Positions 53,033-61,658 of a DNA stretch of 64,000 nucleotides are shown here, piece after piece. Made by a program: the position numbers and the translations under genes. The notes beneath the pieces are model-generated. The model saw nothing but the letters and a program-made list of their open reading frames with translations, ran no database searches and was not told where the DNA came from. Origin of the DNA: Rhodococcus sp. 1168 (GTDB lineage: Bacteria > Actinomycetota > Actinomycetes > Mycobacteriales > Mycobacteriaceae); contig NZ_MKKY01000018.1 of assembly GCF_002091955.1 (NCBI RefSeq), forward strand, positions 1 through 64,000. Reading direction: 5' to 3'. Every line of letters begins with the position of its first letter. Position 1 is the stretch's first letter.

Positions 53033-54445
53033 ATGACTGCTGTTATCGAAAGCCCATGCGCGCCGTTCGCCGTGGTCAGTGGGGCGGATCTCCAGGTCCC
53101 GCTGGTCGACGGCACAAGCTGCACTTATGCGAACTTCGACTACGCCGCCAGTGCTCCTGCTCTCGCTGCGGTGACCGATCGGATCGTCGAGTTGCTGCCC
53201 TACTATTCGAGTGTGCACCGCGGCGCTGGTTACGCCTCGCGTGTGTCGACGGCGGCGTACGAGAAGGCTCGTACGACTGTGTCGAATTTTGTTGTTGCAC
53301 CGATTGATTCAGTGACGATCTTCACCAGGAACACCACCGACTCGCTCAACCTGCTGGCGCGGTGCGTGCCCGGTGAGACGGTCGTCCTCGATATCGAGCA
53401 CCACGCAAATCTGTTGCCGTGGCGGCACCGCCGTGTCGTCGTTGCCGCCGACACCGTCGCCGAGTCAGTGGCGCGCATCGAGGTCGAGCTCGCCGCGAAA
53501 CCTGCTGCGTTGCTTGCTATCACGGGTGCTTCGAATGTCACCGGTGAGGTGTTGCCCATTCGTGAACTCGCAGAGCTGGCTCATCGGTACGGTGCCCGCA
53601 TACTCGTCGACGGCGCCCAGTTGGTACCGCATCGCCGGATCGACATCAGTGATCTCGGCATCGACTATCTCGCCTTTTCCGGCCACAAGCTTTACGCCCC
53701 GCACGGCGCGGGAGTGCTCGTGGGTCGTCGCGACTGGCTCGACGCGGCTCGGCCGTACCTCGCCGGTGGCGGCGCCGTGCGCAGTGTGAGCGTGGAATCC
53801 ACTGCATGGGCGCGCTCGCCCGCGCGTCACGAAGCCGGCACGCCCAACGTCCTCGGCGTCGCTGCAGTGGCTGCGGCGTGCGAGGCGCTCGCCGAGCACG
53901 AGAGGGCTGGATCCGTCGAACACGAGCGTGCTCTGTCGGACCGTTTGCGTGCCGGACTGACGGCGACTCCCGGCGTGCGCCTGCTCGAGGTATGGAAAGA
54001 CGCTCCGGATACTGTGGGGATCGTCACATTCATCATCGACGGCTTCGGGCCCGGCGAGATCGCCGCCTACCTGTCGGCCGAGCATGGCATCGGTGTTCGA
54101 GACGGCAAATTCTGTGCGCATCCTCTTCTTGCGCGCCTCGGTCGTCCCGACGGGGCCGTGCGGGCGAGCCTCGGTCTGGGAAGCTCCAGCGCCGATGTCG
54201 ATCGCCTGCTCGGAGCCATAACGAAGCTCGTGCACGAGGGCGCTTCATGGACGTACGCGGAGGAGGACGGATGGTGGAACCCGGTGCCCGATCCGCGTCC
54301 CTTCCCCGATCTGGTGGACGGGAAGGCAGGAGTGGGATCTCCCTGTGTTCCGGCCACGGTGCCGGTGAGCGCCCTCGGGGAGTCAGGTGCCGCTGAGTGG
54401 GACAAAGCCCCATCGCCGGCTGAAGCGGTTAGCATCGGAATATGA
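53033..54445 (+). CDS. Cysteine-desulfurase-like class V aminotransferase
   Basis: A 470-residue PLP enzyme. The PLP Lys is in AFSGHKLYAPHG, the preceding Asp and Gln in LVDGAQLVPH, and a SufS-type catalytic Cys in VRDGKFCAHPLL. The family is normally about 410 residues; this protein has an extra C-terminal tail of about 60. AAGGGGA precedes ATG 53033; the frame open from 52892 runs through the riboswitch. Control by SAM points to methionine or cysteine salvage rather than general Fe-S assembly. Followed by a small gene that may encode its partner. Confidence 0.84.
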   Translation: MTAVIESPCAPFAVVSGADLQVPLVDGTSCTYANFDYAASAPALAAVTDRIVELLPYYSSVHRGAGYASRVSTAAYEKARTTVSNFVVAPIDSVTIFTRNTTDSLNLLARCVPGETVVLDIEHHANLLPWRHRRVVVAADTVAESVARIEVELAAKPAALLAITGASNVTGEVLPIRELAELAHRYGARILVDGAQLVPHRRIDISDLGIDYLAFSGHKLYAPHGAGVLVGRRDWLDAARPYLAGGGAVRSVSVESTAWARSPARHEAGTPNVLGVAAVAAACEALAEHERAGSVEHERALSDRLRAGLTATPGVRLLEVWKDAPDTVGIVTFIIDGFGPGEIAAYLSAEHGIGVRDGKFCAHPLLARLGRPDGAVRASLGLGSSSADVDRLLGAITKLVHEGASWTYAEEDGWWNPVPDPRPFPDLVDGKAGVGSPCVPATVPVSALGESGAAEWDKAPSPAEAVSIGI

Positions 54446-54586
54446 CAGCCATTGTCTTCTGGCGCAACCGTCGCTGGTGCGACAGGTACGTCGATCTATG
54501 CCGGACGTCGTCTGGATCTTGTAGGCGCTCGGGTTAGACCCCATACAGAAGCCGCATCCCTTGCCTTGTACGAAGGACACGATCGC

Positions 54587-55126
54587 ATGTCGCACAGTTC
54601 CGATACCAACTCCGATCACTCCCACGCTGTCCCTATCCGAGTGGCCCTCGACCTGAATGGGCAGTGGACCGAGCTCACCGAATCCACTCCGTCGTCGGAG
54701 ATGGTGAGAATTCGAGCCGAAGACTTACGGGAAGCGCAGAATCTTCGCACTCGGCTACGCGCCGAGGCCGTCGAAACGGGCAAGGACGCCGACGATGTGG
54801 CCGTGTTCCTCGATATCGAGATTCACATTGCGGACGATGCACGCACTGCCCGTCGAGAGTTTGCAAGCCTCGACGCCCCGGTAGTTCCGGCCTCGATTCG
54901 CTATATCGGGACACCGGTCGGGCTGGCAGGTCTTATAGCCGATGTGAAAGCTGCTGACGTCGCCGATGGCGTCACCCTGATCGCAGTGGGTTCCCAGGAG
55001 GCGAATTTCGGCAAGGTTGCGTACGGCGTCGTGCCGTGGCTCGAAGATCGTGGCGTTGCGTTCTCGGCGTCGAAGGTTGCAGGAGCCACCGGAGTCCGAC
55101 CCGCCTCGCGAGTGCTCGCCTCGTAG
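54587..55126 (+). CDS. Small protein with a luciferase-like monooxygenase C-terminal motif
   Basis: A 179-residue soluble protein. The C-terminal third (SIRYIGTPVGLAGLIADV, ADGVTLIAVG, GVVPWLEDRGV) resembles the end of luciferase-like flavin monooxygenases such as alkanesulfonate or dibenzothiophene-sulfone oxygenases, but the N-terminal barrel is missing. GAAGGA supports ATG 54587; the frame open from 54452 has no ribosome site. It follows the SAM-IV-controlled desulfurase-like gene by 141 bases, suggesting a shared sulfur role. It may be an accessory subunit or a remnant; I do not assign a function. Confidence 0.65.
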   Translation: MSHSSDTNSDHSHAVPIRVALDLNGQWTELTESTPSSEMVRIRAEDLREAQNLRTRLRAEAVETGKDADDVAVFLDIEIHIADDARTARREFASLDAPVVPASIRYIGTPVGLAGLIADVKAADVADGVTLIAVGSQEANFGKVAYGVVPWLEDRGVAFSASKVAGATGVRPASRVLAS

Positions 55127-55179
55127 CTCGCACTATCAACCGCTCCGCATCTGCCCTCATGTCCCCGCAGCCTCTGCTG

Positions 55180-55653
55180 TCATGTAATGGACAGGGCAAG
55201 TCCAGCAGTGATGCGCAGCAGTTCCGAATAAGTCGTCCGGAAGATCGTGTTCGGATGCCCTGCGGCAGCCCATAATTCGGGATACTCGGCCAGGTGCTCG
55301 TCGATGTAGGTGGGCAGATTCGTCGGGTGACCCACCGGTGCGATGCCTCCGATCGGTTGACCGGTGCAGTGCTCGACCAGATCGAGCGGAGCTTGCGACA
55401 ACGTGCCCTCCAGTCGGCGGCCTGTCCGATCGAGGTTCACGCGGTGCGCACCGGAGACGAGCAGTAGCACTGGGTCGTCGTCGAGCAGAAACACCAGGGA
55501 CTTCACGATCGCGCCGACATCGACGTCGACGCCGAGAGATTCGGCGGCGGCGTCGGCTGTCGGCAGTGGCGCGGTGACGACCACCCCGTGATGTCCACGC
55601 GAGATCAGGACGTCCGCGACGTGGGCTGCGTTCGGGTGAAGAAGCCGGTGCAT
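55180..55653 (-). CDS. YbaK/ProX-family aminoacyl-tRNA deacylase
   Basis: A 157-residue YbaK/EbsC-like protein. Typical segments are VGAIVKSLVFLLDD (with the conserved Lys), LLLVSGAHRVNLD, and GQPIGGIAPVGHPTNLPTYID. Members remove mischarged amino acids (Cys, Ala) from tRNA(Pro) or others. It stands alone, convergent with the LLM-like gene. Confidence 0.88.
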   Translation of the reverse strand: MHRLLHPNAAHVADVLISRGHHGVVVTAPLPTADAAAESLGVDVDVGAIVKSLVFLLDDDPVLLLVSGAHRVNLDRTGRRLEGTLSQAPLDLVEHCTGQPIGGIAPVGHPTNLPTYIDEHLAEYPELWAAAGHPNTIFRTTYSELLRITAGLALSIT

Positions 55654-55692
55654 AGGGCAAGCGTATTGCCAAACGGCAGTTCGTGCCTCGTA

Positions 55693-56685
55693 CTAGGCGT
55701 CGACTGGAAGGTTGGACGGTTTCGGTTGTTTGCGGTAGGTGAAGCCGAAGAACAGGGCGAGACCGACCACCGTGTAGAGGAGGAGCGCCAGTGCGGGCTG
55801 CCCGAGGCCGTTGCCGGCGAAGTAGACGATGCTCCGAACGCCTTCGGTGCCGACCCCCGGTGTGATCCAGCGGCCGACGGTCGAATAGAACTCGGGAAGG
55901 ATATTCGGACCGAATGCACCTCCGGCGCTTGGGTTTCCGAGAATGACGAACACGATGATCGCGATCGGCACAGCGGCAACGCCCACCGCGGCGCGTAGCC
56001 CGAGCGTGAACAGGGCTGTTGCCAGAACCACGGCTGTTCCCAGTAGCGAGAGAGGGAACCAGTGGCCGGTGAACGTTCCGAGAACATGCGTGGTGATGAA
56101 CGCGCCGAGGATGCCGGAAAGGATCGAATAGCCGACGAGTACCCCGAATTGAGTCGACGCTTCGCGTAGCGACTTCGGTGCGCCGATGAGGAGTCCGATT
56201 GCCGCGGCGAGGAGATACCCGCCGACGACCCAACCTACGGAGAGGTAGAAGCCGGACAAGCCGCGGTTGTCATGGATGCCCACGGGAATATCGTCACGTA
56301 CGACGAAGGTGCGGTTCTGACTCTGGTCGATCTTGGTGAATATCGCGTCGAGCGAGGTGGCAATGGAACTGCCTGCGGCGCTGGCAGTGATGAGGGTGTC
56401 CGTGCCCATCGGGCTCAGAACGTAGGCGCCGAGCACCTCTCGATTGCGGATGAGTGCACGCGCATCGCCGGTGCTGTCGGCGGTACGGGCATCGAGGGGG
56501 GTGCCTTCGATGGCGTTGAGCTTGTCGGCGGTATCGGAGTCCAGTCCTGCAGGAAGTCCTTGTCCGGCAACGACAGCGATAGGAATCTCACGCGGTGTGG
56601 GCTGATGGAAAGCTGCTACGTAACTGAGGATGAAGCCGAGTTGGAGTATCAGCACTCCGGCCGCTAGCCAGACAACCTTGCGCAT
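55693..56685 (-). CDS. ABC-2-like / DUF3533-type membrane protein
   Basis: A 330-residue membrane protein. One N-terminal helix (WLAAGVLILQLGFILSYVAA) is followed by an extracytoplasmic domain of about 125 residues and then five or six helices, the topology of YhgE/Pip-like or ABC-2-type export permeases. No ATPase is adjacent. It is divergent from a TetR gene with a 33-bp palindrome between them, so it is probably a TetR-repressed export or resistance protein. Confidence 0.75.
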   Translation of the reverse strand: MRKVVWLAAGVLILQLGFILSYVAAFHQPTPREIPIAVVAGQGLPAGLDSDTADKLNAIEGTPLDARTADSTGDARALIRNREVLGAYVLSPMGTDTLITASAAGSSIATSLDAIFTKIDQSQNRTFVVRDDIPVGIHDNRGLSGFYLSVGWVVGGYLLAAAIGLLIGAPKSLREASTQFGVLVGYSILSGILGAFITTHVLGTFTGHWFPLSLLGTAVVLATALFTLGLRAAVGVAAVPIAIIVFVILGNPSAGGAFGPNILPEFYSTVGRWITPGVGTEGVRSIVYFAGNGLGQPALALLLYTVVGLALFFGFTYRKQPKPSNLPVDA

Positions 56686-56715
56686 GGATCGGAACTCCCC
56701 CGTCGAATGAATTGT

Positions 56716-56748
56716 CGATACCTAAGGTATTGAATACCCTAGGTATCG
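56716..56748. promoter_or_regulatory. 33-bp near-perfect palindrome, probable TetR operator
   Basis: The outer arms CGATACCTA and TAGGTATCG match exactly, and inner GGTAT/ATACC halves continue the symmetry with only central mismatches. It fills the intergenic space between the divergent membrane-protein and TetR genes and abuts the proposed TetR start at 56748. Confidence 0.78.
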
Positions 56749-57398
56749 TGACGGTCGATGGTCAAGAAGAGTGGTTGTCGACACAGATGGCGTCGGCCAG
56801 GCCTGCGCGCGAGAATGTGCGTGAACGGCTGCTCGACGCCGCAGCCGATGAGTTCACCGAACACGGGTTCGCTGCGGCCAAACTCCAGGACATCGCCAGC
56901 CGGGCAGGCTTCACCAAGGGTGCCGTCTACTCCAACTTCGAGTCCAAACAGGCGTTGTTCGCCGAGCTGCTCTCGCGCCGTTCGCTGGAACTCGCCGCAC
57001 GAGTCGTCGACGACGTATCCGACCTCGGCCCCGGCGATGCTGCCGGAGCGGGCGGTAGCGCCATCGCGTCGTGGATCGTCGCCGAGCCTCGGTGGCCACT
57101 GCTGGTGACGGAGTTCGGTATCCATGCAGGTCGAGACCCAAAGTTGGCGGAGAGCTACCGCCGTGAGCGTCGAGCACTTCGGGAGGAACTCGCCACCCTG
57201 ATCTCCGCAAGGGCGAAGGCGTGGGGAGTAGCGGACACCCTCGATGCGCGACGGATCGCGACGTCGCTGCTGGCCCTGATCTCCGGCCTGTCCGTCGAGC
57301 ATTCCGTCGATCCGGACGAGATCGACGAACGAACTATCGGTGCTGCGATCACCGAGCTCTTTGCGGGAGCAATCGCCCGGGCGACCCCGCAAGATTGA
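56748..57398 (+). CDS. TetR-family regulator
   Basis: A 216-residue regulator. The N-terminal helix-turn-helix is ENVRERLLDAAADEFTEHGF and LQDIASRAGFTKGAVYSNFESK; the rest is a helical ligand domain. The start is uncertain: GTG 56748 abuts the operator and would be leaderless or nearly so; ATG 56787 would lack a close ribosome site and give 203 residues. It likely represses itself and the divergent membrane protein. Confidence 0.85.
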   Translation: MTVDGQEEWLSTQMASARPARENVRERLLDAAADEFTEHGFAAAKLQDIASRAGFTKGAVYSNFESKQALFAELLSRRSLELAARVVDDVSDLGPGDAAGAGGSAIASWIVAEPRWPLLVTEFGIHAGRDPKLAESYRRERRALREELATLISARAKAWGVADTLDARRIATSLLALISGLSVEHSVDPDEIDERTIGAAITELFAGAIARATPQD

Positions 57399-57427
57399 GG
57401 CGGGTCGCATCGGGTACCCGACCCCTC

Positions 57428-57649
57428 ATGAGTGCTCAGAACCCCGACCCGGACGAAACAGCAGGATTGGAACCAGGCGGCGGTGTTCAGCCCGGAGATA
57501 CGCCTCCGGCTGAAACCGGCGTCGGTGGTCCGCATCACGAACCGCCGCAACGGGGGTTGGCATTGCCGATCGTGTTTCTCGGGCTCATCGGGCTGGTCGT
57601 GATTATCGTCGCGGCTGGTCTGATCGGTCGAATCTTCGGTCTCTACTAA
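57428..57649 (+). CDS. Small membrane protein (DUF6480-like)
   Basis: A 73-residue protein: a Pro/Gly-rich acidic N-terminal half that starts NPDPDETAGLEPGG, then one hydrophobic helix (LPIVFLGLIGLVVIIVAAGL) and a short tail. The N-terminal PDP.ET..LEPGGGV.PG.TPP pattern matches a small actinobacterial family of unknown function. ATG 57428. Confidence 0.72.
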   Translation: MSAQNPDPDETAGLEPGGGVQPGDTPPAETGVGGPHHEPPQRGLALPIVFLGLIGLVVIIVAAGLIGRIFGLY

Positions 57650-57684
57650 TAGGTGGCCGCGGACATGCCGCTAGGCTCAGCGGC

Positions 57685-58512
57685 ATGAAGGAACAAACCT
57701 GGAACGCATTTTCCGTCGATATCGCCGACCATGTGGCGGTAGTTACCCTGATCGGTCCCGGCAAGGGTAATGCGATGGGCCCGGACTTCTGGAACGAATG
57801 TCCACTGGTTTTCGCTCAGCTCGACGCCGATCCCGACGTACGCGCAGTACTCCTCGTCGGCTCGGGCAAGCACTTCACCTTCGGTCTCGACCTGGCAGCG
57901 ATGGCAGGTGAGTTCGGGCCGCTGATGGCCGACAAAGCTCTCGCCGGCCCGCGCACGGCATTCCACAACACGATCAAGCGGATGCAGCTGGCCACCAATG
58001 CTGTTGCAGACTGCCGCAAGCCCGTCGTCGCAGCCGTGCACGGCTGGTGCATCGGCGGTGGCCTCGATCTGATCAGTGCCGCCGACATCAGGTACGCCAG
58101 CTCTGATGCCAAGTTCAGTGTTCGTGAGGTGCGGGTCGCCATCGTCGCCGACATGGGTTCGCTTGCCAGACTGCCGGCGATCATCGGCGACGGTCATCTT
58201 CGTGAACTGGCATTGACGGGCAAGGACATCGACGCCGCTCGCGCCGAGAAGATCGGACTGGTCAACGACGTGTTCGAGGACCACGACGCCCTCATCGCCG
58301 GTGCTCGGGCCACGGCAGCAGAGATTGCCGCCAATCCGCCTCTCGTCGTGCAGGGTGTCAAGGAGGTCCTGGACAACTCACGCGCAGCCGACGTCGACGC
58401 CAGCCTACGATTCGTAGCTGCCTGGAACGCGGCTTTCCTCGCCTCGAACGATCTGACCGAGGCGATCACCGCAGTGTTCGAGAAGCGCCCGGCAGAGTTC
58501 TCCGGAAGCTGA
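57685..58512 (+). CDS. Crotonase-family protein, dienoyl-CoA isomerase-like
   Basis: A 275-residue crotonase. Oxyanion-hole segments are KHFTFGLDLAAM and HGWCIGGGLDL. The FSVREVRVAIVADMGSLARLP stretch closely matches ECH1-type delta3,5-delta2,4-dienoyl-CoA isomerases, which carry a conserved Asp in this position, so an isomerase rather than simple hydratase activity is possible. ATG 57685. It is followed after six bases by a MarR gene. Confidence 0.85.
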   Translation: MKEQTWNAFSVDIADHVAVVTLIGPGKGNAMGPDFWNECPLVFAQLDADPDVRAVLLVGSGKHFTFGLDLAAMAGEFGPLMADKALAGPRTAFHNTIKRMQLATNAVADCRKPVVAAVHGWCIGGGLDLISAADIRYASSDAKFSVREVRVAIVADMGSLARLPAIIGDGHLRELALTGKDIDAARAEKIGLVNDVFEDHDALIAGARATAAEIAANPPLVVQGVKEVLDNSRAADVDASLRFVAAWNAAFLASNDLTEAITAVFEKRPAEFSGS

Positions 58513-58518
58513 CCTACC

Positions 58519-58971
58519 GTGGACTATGCCGAAGAAATCGGAACCCAGCTGGTGCGTCTGCAGCGCGCGCGGGACCGCAAGATCGCGCAGCTGACCGAAG
58601 AGCCCGGTGGCGTCGACGGAGCAGCATTCGTGTGCTTGTTTCGATTGCTTCGCGACGGTCCGATGAGGTCGAGTGAACTGGCAGCACTGGTCAACTCGGA
58701 CCCGTCGACGGTGAGCAGGCAAGTCGCCCAGCTCGTCGACCGCGGACACGTCGAACGTGTTCGCGACGAGAGCGACGGAAGGGCGTTCGCCCTCGCCGTC
58801 ACCGAGTCGGGCAAGCAGGTGGTCCATCGAATTCAGCTGCGTCGAACCGCGCACATCGGCAAGATCATCGAAGACTGGTCCGACGACGACCGTGCGACAT
58901 TGGTCGAACTGTTGGACAGATTTCTGACCGACTACGAGCGATCCAGAGTGGATACGTCCAAAGGCTCGTGA
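58519..58971 (+). CDS. MarR-family regulator
   Basis: A 150-residue winged-helix regulator: MRSSELAALVNSDPSTVSRQ is the recognition region and DRGHVERVRDESDGRAF the wing. GTG 58519 comes six bases after the crotonase stop, so it is cotranscribed with it. It may respond to an aromatic or CoA ligand. Confidence 0.88.
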   Translation: MDYAEEIGTQLVRLQRARDRKIAQLTEEPGGVDGAAFVCLFRLLRDGPMRSSELAALVNSDPSTVSRQVAQLVDRGHVERVRDESDGRAFALAVTESGKQVVHRIQLRRTAHIGKIIEDWSDDDRATLVELLDRFLTDYERSRVDTSKGS

Positions 58972-58976
58972 GGGCA

Positions 58977-59039
58977 GAATCCAGGTCGGTCATGTCTCGT
59001 TCTCGGGCTGATTGGGTCGAGGCATGACGACCCGGATTC
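58977..59039. terminator. Long imperfect hairpin between convergent genes
   Basis: GAATCC...GGTCATG (58977-58994) pairs with CATGACGACC...GGATTC (59023-59039) with one bulge and one mismatch, around a 28-nt loop. It lies between the MarR stop and the convergent PAS-protein stop. Confidence 0.5.
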
Positions 59040-59511
59040 AGCGTAGAGCGCTCTTGGGATCGTTCCAGAGTTGATCGGTGAAGTCCTCCAGCGCGACGAG
59101 TGCGACGGTGTCCTCGGCTCGACGAAGGATCGACTTGCTGGCTCGAACCTGCACCACATCTCCGGTCTTGTCGGTCATGCGCCACAGCGAATCCGCTCGC
59201 GTGGCAACGGTCGTCAAGAACATTTCGGCGACGTTGACTCCCTCGGGAGCCTGATCGGGAAAGATGTCGTGCAAATGGAAGTCCGCTCGAGCCGATTCCT
59301 CGGTGCCGAAGAGTTCGTCGAAGGCTTCGTTCGCAAACACAATTGCGCCACTGGGATCGACGGCGAGAATCGGCACGGGGATGCGGTCGAGAACGACCGT
59401 CACCGGTAGCTCCGGAAATTGTCCTGCATCGGAGACGAAGCTCGCTTGCCTGTTCTTACGACGCTCGCCCGTATCTCCTGCGGACGAATCGACGGAATTG
59501 CTTTCGCTCAT
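59038..59511 (-). CDS. PAS-domain protein
   Basis: A 157-residue protein with one PAS sensor domain at about residues 35-140 (VLDRIPVPILAVDPSGAIVFANEAF is split across its first strands; WRMTDKTGDVVQVRASKS near the end). No output domain is present, so it probably acts through a partner. ATG 59511 has GGAG six bases upstream. Confidence 0.8.
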   Translation of the reverse strand: MSESNSVDSSAGDTGERRKNRQASFVSDAGQFPELPVTVVLDRIPVPILAVDPSGAIVFANEAFDELFGTEESARADFHLHDIFPDQAPEGVNVAEMFLTTVATRADSLWRMTDKTGDVVQVRASKSILRRAEDTVALVALEDFTDQLWNDPKSALR

Positions 59512-59548
59512 TGATCTCCTCAGTAGTGCGTCGATCGAACCATGCTGT

Positions 59549-59596
59549 GCTGCATCCTGCAGGGGAAGGGCGAACACTTCCCCGGCAGGATGCAGC
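59549..59596 (-). terminator. Strong hairpin terminator of ppa
   Basis: A 20-bp stem with one mismatch (59549-59568 with 59577-59596) and an 8-nt loop, located just downstream of the leftward ppa stop. Confidence 0.8.
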
Positions 59597-59624
59597 CTGC
59601 GAAGCTGCCGATGTCGAAATGTTG

Positions 59625-60116
59625 TCAGTGCTCTGGATTGTCTGCCAAGCGCTTGAACGATGCAGCGATTTCGGCTTCTGCCTCGGCCCGGCCTACCCAG
59701 TCCGCGGCTGTGACGTGCTTGTTCGGCTCGAGGTCTTTGTAGTGGACGAAGAAGTGCTTGATCGCGTCCAGTTCGAATGTCGAGACATCGCCGAGGTCCT
59801 GGATGTGGTCCCAGCGTGAGTCACCTGCGGGGACACACAGGACCTTGTCGTCGCCACCGGCCTCGTCGACCATCTTGAACATTGCCACTGGGCGAGCCTC
59901 GACGACCACTCCGGGGAAAACCGATTCCGGGAGGAGGACGAAAGCATCGAGCGGATCGCCGTCCTCGCCGAGGGTGTTCTCGATGAAGCCGTAGTCGGCC
60001 GGGTAACCCATCGCCGTGTACAGGTAGCGGTCGAGGCGAATTCGACCGGAAACGTGGTCGATTTCGTACTTGTTTCGCTGACCCTTGGGGATCTCGATGG
60101 TGACGTCGAACGACAC
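59625..60116 (-). CDS. ppa: Inorganic pyrophosphatase
   Basis: A 163-residue family I pyrophosphatase that hydrolyses PPi in the cytosol. The signature [12 protein letters not shown] carries the metal-binding aspartates; [11 protein letters not shown] and ADYGFIENT are also typical. GTG start at 60116 with GAGGGC upstream. It is divergent from dacB, the conserved order in Rhodococcus, Nocardia and Mycobacterium. Confidence 0.95.
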   Translation of the reverse strand: MSFDVTIEIPKGQRNKYEIDHVSGRIRLDRYLYTAMGYPADYGFIENTLGEDGDPLDAFVLLPESVFPGVVVEARPVAMFKMVDEAGGDDKVLCVPAGDSRWDHIQDLGDVSTFELDAIKHFFVHYKDLEPNKHVTAADWVGRAEAEAEIAASFKRLADNPEH

Positions 60117-60248
60117 GTGCTGCCCTCGCTCTTCTTTGTTCTCGTCTTGCGCCTCGAGTGACGCACGATGGTGGCGGGGTCAGCGTACCGGACCCATGGA
60201 TACTGTTGGAGAAACTGGCAACGGGGAGAAGAAGACACCGATGGAGGA

Positions 60249-61658
60249 ATGTTGGCCAGGTTGACCAAGCGAAATCTCGGTCCCACCGCTGGGAGGCGGC
60301 GACGGAGAACTCGTATTCTCCTGATTCTCGTTGCGGTGTCGGTCGTTGCGGCGGGCGGAACAGCACTTGCGGCCATCGTTCCGCACGGTTCCGATACGAA
60401 CTCCGAGGTTCGAATCGCACCCGAGCCGGACCCGGTAACGCTCGTACCGACCATTGCGCCGATATCGGACATGTCACCGGCACCCTCCGTCGCAGGTATC
60501 GCTGCCGCGCTCGCACCGGTGGTCGCATCGCCTGATCTCGGCGCGTTCACCGGATCTGTGGCCGACGCCGTCACTGGGGAGGTGCTGTGGTCCTCGGGTC
60601 CGGACACCCCGATGACGCCGGCATCGACGACCAAGGTCTTGACTGCGGGCGCGGCGATGCTCGCGCTGTCACCGGAGCATCGCGTCACCACCCGAGTAGT
60701 GAAGGGGCAATCCGCTGGTGAGATCGTCATCGTGGCTGCCGGCGACCCGACGATCACAGCGCGGCCCCTGGGCAGCGAAAGCTTCTACTCAGGCTCGGCG
60801 CGTATAGACGATCTGGTGGAGCAGATATCGAAATCCGGTACGCCGGTCGACAGAATCGTCGTCGACACGTCCATCTACAGCGGTCCGACGATGGCACAGG
60901 GATGGTTCGCTCCTGACATCGCGGCCGGTTACATCACGCCGATCGAACCGATCATGATCGACGGCGGCCGATCCGATCCGATGGAAGACGAGTCCCCGCG
61001 AAGCGTCGAGCCGGCCCTCGATGCTGCCCGCGCGTTGGCCCGGGGTCTTGGGATCGACCCGGCTCGGGTATCCATCGGTGCGGCACCACCCGGTGCCGAT
61101 CAGGTGGCGAGTGTTCAATCCGCACCTCTTCGTGATCGTCTCGGTCAGATGATGGGCCGCTCGGACAACGTCCTCGCAGAAGCCATCGGGCGTGAGATCG
61201 CCATCGAGACCAATACGCAGCCTTCCTTCACCGGTGCTGTGGATTCGATCGAACAGACACTGTTCGCTGCCGGTTTCGACATGTCCGGACTCGAGCTCCA
61301 CGATTCGAGCGGACTGTCGGTCGACGGGGTGATCCCGGCCAGACTGCTCGATCAAATATTGACTTCGGCCGCAGGATCGGGCAAACCCGAACTCCGCCCG
61401 ATGCTCGACTACCTTCCGGTAGCCGGGTCCACCGGCACGCTGTCGGATCGATACGCCAGCGCCGAACGCGTCGGAGCCGGCTGGGTCAGGGCCAAAACCG
61501 GCACGTTGTCGACCGCAAGTGCTCTCGCCGGGTACGTGGTGGACGTGGACGGCCGGACGTTGACGTTCGCGTTGATGTCGAACGACCGCCCACCCGAAGT
61601 CAGCAGACCGGCGCTCGACGCCGTGGCCGCTACTCTCAGACTGTGTGGTTGCCGATGA
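60249..61658 (+). CDS. dacB: D-alanyl-D-alanine carboxypeptidase/endopeptidase (PBP4)
   Basis: A 469-residue class C penicillin-binding protein. An N-terminal basic stretch and hydrophobic segment (ILLILVAVSVVAAGGTALAA) anchor or export it. The active-site motifs are Ser-Thr-Thr-Lys in TPASTTKVL, Ser-Asp-Asn in GRSDNVLAEA, and Lys-Thr-Gly in AKTGTLS. GGAGG precedes ATG 60249 closely; TTG 60252 is also possible. It trims peptidoglycan side chains. It overlaps the next gene by four bases. Confidence 0.92.
   Translation: MLARLTKRNLGPTAGRRRRRTRILLILVAVSVVAAGGTALAAIVPHGSDTNSEVRIAPEPDPVTLVPTIAPISDMSPAPSVAGIAAALAPVVASPDLGAFTGSVADAVTGEVLWSSGPDTPMTPASTTKVLTAGAAMLALSPEHRVTTRVVKGQSAGEIVIVAAGDPTITARPLGSESFYSGSARIDDLVEQISKSGTPVDRIVVDTSIYSGPTMAQGWFAPDIAAGYITPIEPIMIDGGRSDPMEDESPRSVEPALDAARALARGLGIDPARVSIGAAPPGADQVASVQSAPLRDRLGQMMGRSDNVLAEAIGREIAIETNTQPSFTGAVDSIEQTLFAAGFDMSGLELHDSSGLSVDGVIPARLLDQILTSAAGSGKPELRPMLDYLPVAGSTGTLSDRYASAERVGAGWVRAKTGTLSTASALAGYVVDVDGRTLTFALMSNDRPPEVSRPALDAVAATLRLCGCR

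Noticed and set aside
54442..54537. 31-codon frame overlapping the desulfurase-like stop (ATGA), with three Cys and four Trp/Tyr residues
   Set aside because: No ribosome site beyond the overlap and no recognisable pattern; Cys are not consecutive as in known Cys attenuators.
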